Shown here piece after piece: positions 12,238 through 21,269 of a stretch of DNA of 64,000 nucleotides. The notes under the pieces are model-generated. The model saw only the letters and a list, made by a program, of their open reading frames with translations. It ran no database searches and was not told where the DNA came from. The first letter of the stretch is position 1. Each line of letters begins with the position of its first letter. This DNA comes from Alopecurus myosuroides (lineage: Eukaryota > Streptophyta > Magnoliopsida > Poales > Poaceae): NCBI GenBank assembly GCA_028641055.1, contig CM054057.1, forward strand, positions 577,310,610-577,374,609. The letters run 5' to 3'. The position numbers were made by a program, and so were the translations under genes.

Positions 12238-15200
12238 TGTCGCACCCGGACTTCTAGAGGATACTCGCAGTACCGTTGAACAGTAGTGGATTGGATTACG
12301 GGGCTTACTGGCACCCGCATCTCTTACGAGTAGGCCAACACACGTATGTGTGACAACCAACCCCTATCTGTTCAGCGTCTACGTAAACCATCCCATAGAA
12401 ATCAGGATACTACCATTGACGTACTTCATAGCATACACACATGGTACGTCAACGGCGTTGAACAAAATGATAACACAACAGATCTCTAAGACACAAATAA
12501 ATAGAAATAAGTTGCAAATAGCTCTCATTAGAGCAGAGATAGCAAATACAATCATCCGGAGGACACATGTCCCAACAATTCATCATTACATCACAGCGGA
12601 AGCATCCAAAAATGTCTGAGTACAGACAAGATCCAAATAGGCCTAAGAGGCCGGAAACTAAAATACGGAGCCCATCCACGAAGTCTCGGATCCTGCCCGG
12701 GTCCTCTATCTACTCGTCAGCAGTCTCGTCATACTCCACGTAGTAGCCACCATGGGGATCCTCGGAAACGTAGTCTGCGGAAACCACAGCCCCAAAGGGG
12801 TCAGTACATAAACGTACTGGCAAGCAAGAATCACAATTCACCAAAGTGTAACCCGTCAACACCAAGCAATGATGCTTTGGGTTCAACGGAAGGAAGGGGA
12901 TGTAAAATATGCTGCAACTGGCTGCTCTAACCAACTACAGAAACATGCTACAACTTCCGGCTATCAGAAAAGGGATAAGATAGCGTATCGTAACCAACTA
13001 CCAACTAACTCCAGTCAAACCCATCCTGGATCTCGCCCCTTATCCAAAGAGGCAACCCGAGGATAACTCACACAGTTGGATTAATGATGGTTCAAGTTAT
13101 TGTGTCAATAAGACTATTACTAGTCAAGTTATTATTAGTTAGGTGTAAGTTGTTCTGAGTACTTGTTAGCCAGTACTTTCACCAAGTCAACCATAACCGC
13201 GGAAAACACGACTTCTCGAGAAGATTTAACCCTGCAGGGATGCACCAATTTGGCCGTACACGTAAGAATACCCCGCCAGATTGGAAATGCACTTCCACCA
13301 AGCGGAGCACTCAACACAACTCAACTCTTCTTCGCATCAAGCCCAAAGAACCACATGCTGTGCGTGCGCGGCTAATCGAGCCCCACGAAGAAAAGGGGAC
13401 CCTCATAGCACTCTAAGACCACGCCGCCCTAAATGCCGACTACAAAAGTTCCACCCTGGCGCCAAGGGTTCGCACCTGCACATGCATGCATCAAATGGAA
13501 AGCCCGAACTAAGTGTGGCGATTTGGACGAGATGCGAATCGAATCAAATTGAGGGGGGCGCCCATACACGCTTCCCACATGCGGTTAGTGCGCTCATCAT
13601 GGATCAGTAGACAAGACCCTTTTCCTAATTAGGGTCGACACTAGGAGGCCTCAAAACCACGCCGGGCCTCCTGCCGGTGCCTTATCAGCAAATTATTATT
13701 ACCTCAAACATTAACAGGTTGGTTGTTTAAACATCGAGCCCCAGAACATAAAAGAAATAGTAACAGAAAGTAACGGACAACAGACTCGAGCAAAACAAAC
13801 CTAAGCATGCTAGTAAGACACGGGCAACAAGCAAAGGGGTTATAGGTGTGGAGGTGAGGATATATGAGGGTTAAAGGATAACATGTGATAGGATCGAACA
13901 GAAGCAACGATTCATAGGGCTAGCAGAATAGTCAACGGAAAGTATCGGTATCCAATGTGGAAAGGAACACAATGGTTCATGTGAGTGAATACTTTCCTGC
14001 AAACTCAGCAGCCTGGTACTGAGCTAGAACCTCAGAAGGGGTGTCGTAAGTATCGTCGGTCTCAACGTCGTCGTATATCCGAGAAGAAGCAAACAAACAA
14101 CGCAGAGAGACAAACAATCAGTATCATGGCATAGTGCACAAACATGGGATGATGCATGACCATTTAATTGATGCACCAAAATAAGATAGCTGACATGGTA
14201 ACATAACATGATTAAATGGACCCACATGCAATTTGAGTTGCATATGAAAAGCCCATGAATTAGGGTTGAAACAATTGTTTTACAACTAACCAATAGGTGA
14301 AAGTGGATTAGCATGATGCATGGATGAGGAAAACAGAAAAATAACAACAATAGAATCAAATTGAAATAAGGTTTACCAATTTTGGAATTTTATTTATTAA
14401 GTTATGGAATTTTGGTTCCTTAAAGGTGGTACACAAGCATTTGTTGTTTTCACCACTTTTAATTGTTCAAAATAGATAAAAAAAGTTCATATTTGAAAAG
14501 AATACAAAATTTTAAGTGGATTACATGTTTCAATTATTGAAAAAGGAATTACAATGATTTAATTATGAATTAAACAAGATTAAACAAGTTTTAAATGAAT
14601 TTAAAACAAGCATGAATATTATTTGAATTTTATTTGTTCAAAACATAAATTCAAATTCATATTTGAAAAGTTTATACTTTTATAATTTGAAAACATATTT
14701 TACATGTTCAAAAATAATTTATTTTGAGCAAGTTATGAATTTAGCAAATTAAAATGATTTAAACAAGGTTTAAATTATTTAACCAATTTTAATTATTCAA
14801 AACATGAAACAAAATTTATATTTGGAAAGGTGGTTTAATTTTGCATGGAAAACATATTTCATTTGTTGAAAATGGATTTAAAATGAGTAAGTTATTATTT
14901 TGGCAATTTTAAATGCAATGAATAAGAAACAGTTTTTTTCAGCAATTTAAATTACTCAAAACAGCAAACAAAATCTATATTTGGAAAGTACATGAAAAGT
15001 TGATTGGAAAACATATTTAGTTTGTGGATTTGGAATTTTTATGCCCAAGTTATGAATTTTGCAAAATTAAGTGAATTAAACAAGTTTTCAAATATTGCAC
15101 CAATTTAAAATATTCAAAACAGTAAACAAATTGCATTGAAAAGGTTCAAATCATGTAGCAAATGTTTCACTGAACATTTGGAGTTATTAAACATAGTTTT

Positions 15201-17163
15201 TGGGTTATTAATGAATTTATTATGCAATTTTCCATAATCATTCTTATTCTGCCATTTTTAGTAAACAGAGGGAAACATGTTCAAATTTAATTCAATTGTG
15301 ACCAAATAAAATACCAATGTGTAGAGTTTGTTAAGACAAATTTTTAGAGCCCAAGTTTGATTAAATTGGATGAGCAGAACTAAAGTTATGAAATTCCAAA
15401 GTTTCCAAATTTTATTGCATTTTCAGTAATTAATTATTTAGTGCAAAAATTGTTACAGAAACATGTTGCATACTTGACATTAATCGAAGCAGCACAAAAT
15501 TATGAATCCAGAGGATTTTGAATCATTCAAATTGGAGTGATATTCAATTTGATATTGATTTTAGAAGTAAGTGCTCAGATCTGAGTTTCTGAAAGTTGGG
15601 CAGAAAAAGAAAAAAAACTGAAACAAAAAGGGTGTGGCTTGGGGGATCGAACCCAGCACCTCCCGTGCGCGCTAGGGGTTGCTGCCACTATGGTAGAGAT
15701 TGGTTTGTTGACGGAGAGGGGATCGGGGGGGAATAAGGTTCAGACATCGCACTGAATAATTCGAAAATAAGGAACAGAAAGGTGGGGGTGCGGGGACTTG
15801 AACTCGCGAGCTGCTGCTGCGCGCGTAGCGTGCGCTACCAGCAGGCTGCTGCGTCTGTTGTGATGCATAGGGGATCTATTTGTTTTTTAACATAGCAAAC
15901 AGGTGTTAACTGAAACTGCACACGATCTGATCTTCTCTGTAACGAAACAGAGCAACGATGGCACCAATGGATGGAAGGAATCGATGCCCAAACAGCAAGG
16001 AAACGAGAGGGGAAGTGTGGGAATGGAAAGGGGGAGTTACCCTCGTCGCCGGGGTGGCCGCGGCACGGCCGGGGGATGGCGGAGACGTCGGCGGCGAGCT
16101 CCGGCGGCCGGCGGCCGGAGGCAGCAGAGAAGGGGCGGCGCCCTCCTCGATGGCGGCGGAGAGGTGGGAGACAGGAGGGAGGAGCGGATGCGGCTAGGGT
16201 TAGGGTTTTCTAGGGGTCTAGGAGGTAGTTATAGGAGGGGGGAAGGGGTGGAGCAGTGGGGGCAGCAGGTCGCTGTCCCCATGGCTGTCGTCATCGTACG
16301 GACGGAGGAAGGGGATGAAGGGGTACCGGGCCAAGGTTTTGGTGGGCTGGGCCTCTCTCTCTCCCTGTGCTCTGCTTTTATATTTTTTTGCTCTATTGTT
16401 TTTCTTTTGCTGAAACATGAATAGGAAGAGAAATAGAAAGGTTTTAGATTTTGGAAAATTTTAGAATAAATTTGGTATTGATTAATTATGTAATATTAAC
16501 AACTTGTCAAGTTTTTGTTTTCAAAAGATTCAAAATAAAATGTTGTTTGTAAATTAATTTAAATTTGAATGAATTTTGGATTAAATGAATTATTGAAAAC
16601 AAGAATTTAAATAGGGTGACCATATAGTTTTAATTGGAAACAAAAGATTATATTTGTGTTGTAATTTTTATTATTTTCACATAGTTGCTATTTGGAAAAG
16701 GTAATTGTATTTGAAAGGCATTTGAATTAAGTTTGGATTAAGTGAATTATTAAAAGCCATCATTTTAAATAGTTTTGAACCTTATGGTTTGATGGAAACA
16801 ATGATGGAAGGGTTTTGGTCATTTTCATAATTTCCAAAAGGGGTTGCTGTTTTGGAAACTAATAGAATTTGCAAAGGGTTTAGTATTAAATGAATTTTTG
16901 ATAGAGACAAAACAATAGTTTTGGAATCACAACTTTAATGGAAACAATTGATTGTTTTTATTTGAACTTTTTATTTAAAAGTTGTAACATAACAAGTATG
17001 AAACAAAGGTTTGAATATTGGTTTGAATTTGAAATAGAAAACAACTGAAAACAGATGCAAAACAAAAGGAAAACAAATGCAATGATTAAGATGCCATGAT
17101 GCAAAACAATAATTAAACAAGAAGCAAACATTCTAGGGATGTTTTCATACTTGGGATGTTACA
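12238..17163 (-). mobile_element. Solo LTR, minus orientation, nested in LTR 8174-17695
   Basis: On the plus strand it begins TGTCGCACCCGG and ends GGGATGTTACA; read on the minus strand it is TGTAACATCCC ... GGGTGCGACA. It is flanked by a perfect GTTGT duplication (12233-12237 and 17164-17168) and is 4926 bp long. In minus orientation it has an AT-rich upstream part, a GC-rich promoter/leader around 15990-16330 with telo-box-like AAACCCTAACCC near 16200, and a long downstream part. ORFs within it, such as the one at 15903-16424, are low-complexity and not convincing genes. No internal domain is present, so it is a solo LTR. Confidence 0.94.
15640..15860 (-). other. Two adjacent tRNA-like Pol III box motifs inside the solo LTR
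   Basis: On the minus strand, one motif (about 15855-15783) reads CTGGTAGCGC then, about 30 bases on, GAGTTCAAGTCC. The second (about 15700-15645) reads TACCATAGTGGC then GGTTCGATCCC. These resemble the A and B boxes of tRNA genes in order and spacing. Neither folds as a complete tRNA gene that I can see, so they are tRNA-like relics or internal promoters, not tRNA genes. Confidence 0.45.
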
Positions 17164-17700
17164 GTTGTGGTACTTGGATCTTAATCCAATGTTGCCACCC
17201 TTTGAAAAGAAAAGTTTTCTTTTACAAAAGAGATAGGAGAAAACTTGCTTTATGCAAACTTAGCCAAAACTCCACTCAGCCAAATAAGCATGTAGTATTA
17301 GTCTTGCCATTTATATCCACCATAGTGTTACTTGCCAATACATTAAATTGTACTGACCCCCTTGTGGCTGCATATTCCATATTGCAGATGTTTTTGAAGA
17401 CGAGTGAGGATTTCGTTTAGGATCTCGATACTATCGCCAACATGTTTTGCCTGTGGCACATGAAGAAGATGGGTTCAATGTTGTTCTATGTTTCTGCTGT
17501 AATGCTTTCCTTTCTGCTAGTATTCTAAGACTATGCAAGTTGTAATATTATTTTGTAAAGACTGGATCATGCGATGTAATAGAATTTGATGCATTTGCAT
17601 GATATTTCATCTTGTACTGTGGTGCTAGCAATTGATCCAGGGACTAGCACAATAACACGGATGTTATTACATTATTTAAATGTGGGAACGCTACAGCGTC

Positions 17701-18334
17701 CTCATATTTATCCTCGAAATCTATGTTGTATCCTGCAGATCCGGTTTCCGAGTCCAATCTTGCCTCAATAGCAGCTAGTATGGACTTAGCCTCCGAGTTT
17801 GTCGCCTGATTGGTGGATGTAGGGTCTTCCACATTATCTGTGGGAATGGTGTTTTCTGCCTGTTCTACAGGATTCTCATCTTTCGTGTTTTCAGCGATCT
17901 CAGACCATACCATGCCAATAAAGTGCGATCTGGCTGCATGCATCTCTATAGAGGCTGCAGACCCAGTCATATCTTGGTGATATGCAGTTATTGAGTTTTG
18001 ATCTGCATCAATGTATGAATAGGGCAGATCTGAGCAGAATCTGGCATTGAAGCCTTCATCTATTGGGTATAGGGCGGGTGAGATAAAATTACTTCCACCA
18101 TGGAATCCCATTGCTATCGCTGTCAAACCAATATAAACGTTAGCTGATCCAAATGGTAAGATGCAGGCACTTACCAGATGATTTTGTGCCGACATATAGG
18201 ATCCGTTTTTTAGGAAGCGTCTGACATTGTCGTTGAACTCCAGACTTCCTACAGTGATCGTACTGCCGATTCCGTCGAGTATCCCCGCTTGAAACGTAAC
18301 TCCCGATGCCGCTGGTCCCACGGTGGGTGCTAAT
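17701..18334 (-). pseudogene. Proximal part of the gag-like ORF of the host retrotransposon
   Basis: An open minus-strand frame runs from the LTR edge (18335) through the primer-binding site to 17701, where the LTR at 8174-17695 cuts it. Its continuation is at 8173-6829. The translation has segments such as SLEFNDNVRRFLKNGSYMSA and HAARSHFIGMVW followed by an acidic, T/N-rich linker. I recognise no named domain. The first stop in the truncated form comes from the inserted LTR. The start may be an ATG within the LTR end (18375-18373, MAPPSTIL...), but that part may be open by chance. A viral capsid-like origin was considered; its place just after a primer-binding site argues for a retrotransposon gag or accessory ORF. 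Confidence 0.6.
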
Positions 18335-18937
18335 TGTCGCTTCTTCTTAGTTAGGATCGTGGACGGGGGTGCCATAAGCCTACTGGTAGAACCGTGGGTG
18401 GAAACGTCAGAGTACTGGAAATGAGGACACAATTTACCCAGGTTTGGTATGACTCAACTAGGCGGCGTTCCTACTCCTGCAATCTCATAAAAGTCAGGGC
18501 TGAAGCCCGAAGTATACAGAGTATAATTGTGACTATGATTTCGCTAACTCGGCGAGGGTGAACTTCCTAGCGAGTTGACTTCTAGCTATCTTGTGTTATC
18601 CTCTCTTTCTCTCCCATCAAGATTTATATAGATAGCCGGGCTACGGCTTATAGTTAGGAAGCCTAGAAGAATACGGAAAGTATCTACCTTGGAAAGTAAG
18701 GCATACGACTTCTTCTCCAAGCCGAACCACGATTGGGACGTGGTACGGATCCTTCTAGAATCCGGTTCCCGCCCGTCAGCTTACTGGGCCGCCCAACGGA
18801 CTCTGTTCCATTACCTGCGGGCCATCCTGGTAATCCGGCCTTCGACCAATGCTGGATATACCCCTAGTTGGCATATATCCGAAAGGAGAAGATGTCGATT
18901 CTCTCTTGGTCGGGCCACGCCCGAAAGTGGTGTGACA
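18335..18937 (-). mobile_element. 5' LTR of the minus-strand host retrotransposon
   Basis: Read on the minus strand it begins TGTCACACCAC at 18937 and ends GCGACA at 18335, 603 bp. A TATA box (TATATAAA, plus-strand 18623-18630) lies upstream of a leader. Immediately after the LTR, at 18333-18314, is a primer-binding-site-like CACCCACCGTGGGACC, common in grass Gypsy elements. The opposite LTR is not in the window; the rest of the element must lie left of position 1, beyond the LTR at 2-6823. Its internal region survives as 17701-18334 and 6829-8173. Confidence 0.82.
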
Positions 18938-19005
18938 ATTGGGTCTTGGGTTGATTTCTCTCTATGTCTTTGCTAAAATAGTCACACGAGGTGGAGGGAA
19001 AGTTT

Positions 19006-19049
19006 AATCCCACATTACTAATTTGAAGTGAGTACAACCAACTTATAAA
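19006..19049 (+). promoter_or_regulatory. snRNA-type promoter 1 (USE + TATA, Pol III spacing)
   Basis: AATCCCACATTA (19006-19017) resembles the plant upstream sequence element RTCCCACATCG. TTATAAA follows at 19043-19049 after exactly 25 bp. In plant snRNA genes about 23-25 bp between these elements specifies RNA polymerase III and about 33-35 bp specifies Pol II. The upstream motif GTCACACGAGGTGGA (18981) recurs before the second unit. Confidence 0.7.
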
Positions 19050-19072
19050 TCGAAAAGTGGAGTGCCTATCAG

Positions 19073-19135
19073 TTACCCCCGCGTAAGCCGCTCGATTAGA
19101 TATAATCGAGCGGCTAACGCATGGAGTAGTTTTTT
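19073..19135 (+). ncRNA. Candidate small Pol III RNA 1 (strong hairpin, T6 terminator)
   Basis: It starts about 30 bases after the TATA box of promoter 1 (start inferred) and ends at a run of six T (19130-19135). The body holds a perfect 12-bp stem with a 4-base loop (19087-19114, arms GCCGCTCGATTA and TAATCGAGCGGC). The stem extends to 18 bp with one mismatch (19081-19120). It is not U6, U3, 7SL or a tRNA as far as I can tell. No expression evidence is available. Confidence 0.45.
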
Positions 19136-19262
19136 ATATTTTTTGTAAATTCGATGATGAGTTAGTCACACGAGGTGGATGTTTATATGAGTTAAAAAAA
19201 GTCCGAGTGGGACCTACGGTTGTTTTTGTCTCTGTTGAATTAATCACACGAGGTGGATGTTT

Positions 19263-19306
19263 AGTCCCACCTCGCTAGTTTGAAGTGTGTACGACCAACT
19301 TATAAT
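19263..19306 (+). promoter_or_regulatory. snRNA-type promoter 2 (USE + TATA, Pol III spacing)
   Basis: AGTCCCACCTCG (19263-19274) is followed after 25 bp by TTATAAT (19300-19306). The spacer is nearly the same as in promoter 1 (TTTGAAGTG ... ACCAAC), so the two are duplicates. Confidence 0.7.
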
Positions 19307-19329
19307 ACCGAAATCGTAGCAAGAATTAG

Positions 19330-19381
19330 TGTCCAAGGCTCGATTCCCCATCAGGGGTGTCTAAGCCCGGGACTTTATTTT
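19330..19381 (+). ncRNA. Candidate small Pol III RNA 2 (three nested helices)
   Basis: It starts about 30 bases past the TATA box of promoter 2 (inferred) and ends at TTTT (19378-19381). Within it GTCC pairs with GGAC, GGCT with AGCC and CCCC with GGGG in a nested order, giving a compact fold of about 43 bases. No known RNA family is recognised. Confidence 0.4.
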
Positions 19382-19465
19382 ATTTTCTTAGATGGTTGTC
19401 AATAAAAAATTAAGTGTTTAGTGACTTATTTTTAGACTGTTGTCAATAGAAAAAATTGAGTGTTT

Positions 19466-19509
19466 AGTCCCACATCGATTGTTCACAATGGGTACGACCG
19501 ACTTATAAA
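19466..19509 (+). promoter_or_regulatory. snRNA-type promoter 3 (USE + TATA, Pol III spacing)
   Basis: AGTCCCACATCG (19466-19477) is a perfect USE consensus. TTATAAA follows at 19503-19509, again after 25 bp. A degenerate duplicate of its upstream flank (TTGTCAATA ... TGTTTAGT) lies at about 19397-19425. Confidence 0.75.
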
Positions 19510-19532
19510 CCCAAGAGTGTAACTAACAAAAA

Positions 19533-19638
19533 ACTTGTTTAACAATAATAGATTCACCAACGAAAACTTCTTCACCGGTCTCAGAGGTCGAGAAAGAAGT
19601 CGTCATTGTGGAATAAATCGTTGTTACCAGTTTATTTT
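19533..19638 (+). ncRNA. Candidate small Pol III RNA 3
   Basis: A stretch of about 105 bases follows promoter 3 and ends near TTTATTTT (19631-19638). CTTCTT (19567-19572) can pair with AAGAAG (19594-19599) around a GC-rich loop. No clear C/D or H/ACA snoRNA boxes were found. The existence of a transcript is inferred only from the promoter. Confidence 0.3.
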
Positions 19639-19875
19639 GTTATTTTTAATGTATAAATGAATTAGATGGCTCGATTAATAAAGGATTTTGGAATTATTTA
19701 ATTACTAAATTAATAAAGGAGTTTGGCGCCTGCGATTACCCGCAACTTGATCAAAATATGCGTAGATACAACATAAAACAAAAATGCGTAGAGACTATGT
19801 AATATCAAAATATCAAAATAATGATTAAATAACACGATTCATTACATCCAGGGGCATATGTATAGCCCTATATAG
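19639..19875. other. AT-rich non-coding; probably 3' flank/UTR of the split minus-strand gene
   Basis: No ORF of note. It ends in the TATAG copy (19871-19875) of the target duplication of the next element. Before that insertion it was continuous with 26658, which is 3' UTR-like sequence of the unknown minus-strand gene. Confidence 0.5.
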
Positions 19876-21269
19876 TGATGACTCCCAAGTGCAGGAGATC
19901 AATTGTAGTACCTTTCGGTAAGTATTTGAGTGTCGAACCCACGAGGAGCTGAAGGTAAGCTATCTATTCTCTAAAGCCCTATAACCCTCTTATATGGCTG
20001 TTTATGCAATGCAATAAGTTTGACTAAAAGGAACTAACTAATTAAAGTAAGTGACGTGGAGTGTGGTTTGTCTAGTAACTAGTGAAGCAAGTTTAAAATG
20101 CAAGTTTGTAAGCAAGTTTCACAAGTAGCAAGCAGCAAATATCTCAAGTATCTCAAGGGAGCAAGTGTTCTAGCAATAGGTGTTTCGTTCGTGTGGTTGT
20201 CACAATTAGTGAAGCACATGTTTTAGTCTTAGTTGTTTCTTCTAGGAAGGAGCCATGAATAGGTATAGTCAAGTAAATGATCTACAACCCTTATGATGGA
20301 TCATGTGGCCAAGTAAATGACTGCACAAGATTGATTAAGACATAAAGTCCCACCATAGCCTTACGTTCGAAGGTCCCCTATATATATCCCCCAATAACTT
20401 AACTTTGTGGCTCGGTCTCAGGTTACTGTCACTCCCAAGTCACCACCACTCCATTATGCTACCGGTGATCACCTTACATGCATTCCCCAACATATGCGTG
20501 CACTCATATATTGTACATAAAGACAATCATAGAAGATAACAAACTTGTATGCAACCAATCAACGAACTATTTCACCATTGCCAAGAACAATTCACTACTC
20601 AAACATAGACGGGGAGACACAATACATCTAGGGAATATATTATTGCATCATACATCGTGTTTGCCAAGAGATTACGGTGGAGAGATGGAGCCGATCTTGC
20701 TGTAGATGTTGATGATGAACACGCCGGAGGGGGGTGGAGCCCTCCGGGGGTGATCCCGGCGGCGTTTCCCCCCTCCGATCTTCTCCGGCGGCAGGCTTCT
20801 GTCTCTCTGTTTCGTGGTTTCGTCTCTTGGCACCGCCTCCTCCTCGAAAAAGCCAGGGGACCCTTTATATAGTCGTTTTAAGGTCACGAGACACTCAGGA
20901 GAAGAAAGATCGACGGCATCGGAGCCACGGGGGCAAAAAGGGGGCCTCTCACGAGGCCAAGGAATCTGGCCGCATGGAGGGTCCTCTTTGCCACCTGGTT
21001 GGCCTTTTGGCCCTCTACTTTGTCCCATGGTCTTCGTCTCGAAAATTCTGAACTGTGCTCATTGGCCTTGCCCTTTTTGGAGTCCCGAAGCTCCCGGAAA
21101 GTCTGAAACACTAAAAAGTACGTTTTTTGGAAAAACAGGGTTAGAACCAAAAGAAGCGGGATTGTTTAGAAATCCGCTAAATCATTATAAAACATGAATA
21201 TAAGTTGCTAATATGTAGGAAAAACAAGTAATAATATGCAAAGTTCAGGTATGCATTTTACATGCATCA
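19876..21269 (-). repeat. 3' LTR of element 19876-26657
   Basis: On the minus strand it runs from TGATGCATG to GGAGTCATCA. It keeps a TATA box (TATATAAA, plus-strand 20864-20871). It aligns with the other LTR throughout except for the segment described for that LTR. Confidence 0.95.

Larger units (their letters stand above)
8174..17695 (+). mobile_element. Solo LTR (Gypsy type), interrupted by a second solo LTR
   Basis: It starts TGTAACATCCCTG and ends GGAACGCTACA, flanked by a perfect 5-bp duplication GCGTC (8169-8173 and 17696-17700). Subtracting the nested insertion (12238-17163 plus one copy of its duplication) leaves about 4.59 kb, in the range of very long grass LTRs. It holds the second copy of the duplicated block (8607-10051), then AT-rich sequence, then the CTCTGCAGAG motif near 12095. 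No internal domain or second LTR is present, so it is a solo LTR left by LTR-LTR recombination. It split the minus-strand gag-like frame of the host element. Confidence 0.92.

Noticed and set aside
8174..12374. Possible LTR end at 12374 next to a second GCGTC
   Set aside because: The GCGTC at 12375 lies inside the nested LTR; the copy at 17696 restores the interrupted reading frame, the other brings stop codons.
15903..16424. 173-codon plus-strand ORF, arginine/glycine-rich
   Set aside because: It lies antisense to the leader of a minus-strand solo LTR and is low complexity with no domain.
12351..17163. Alternative end of the inner solo LTR at 12347-12351 (TGTGTGACA)
   Set aside because: The start at 12238 is supported by a perfect GTTGT duplication, the other is not.
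17644..18432. 262-codon ORF first considered as an integrated viral capsid or nucleocapsid gene
   Set aside because: It starts in an LTR, reads through the primer-binding site and continues in phase at 8173 once a nested LTR is removed, so a retrotransposon origin is preferred.
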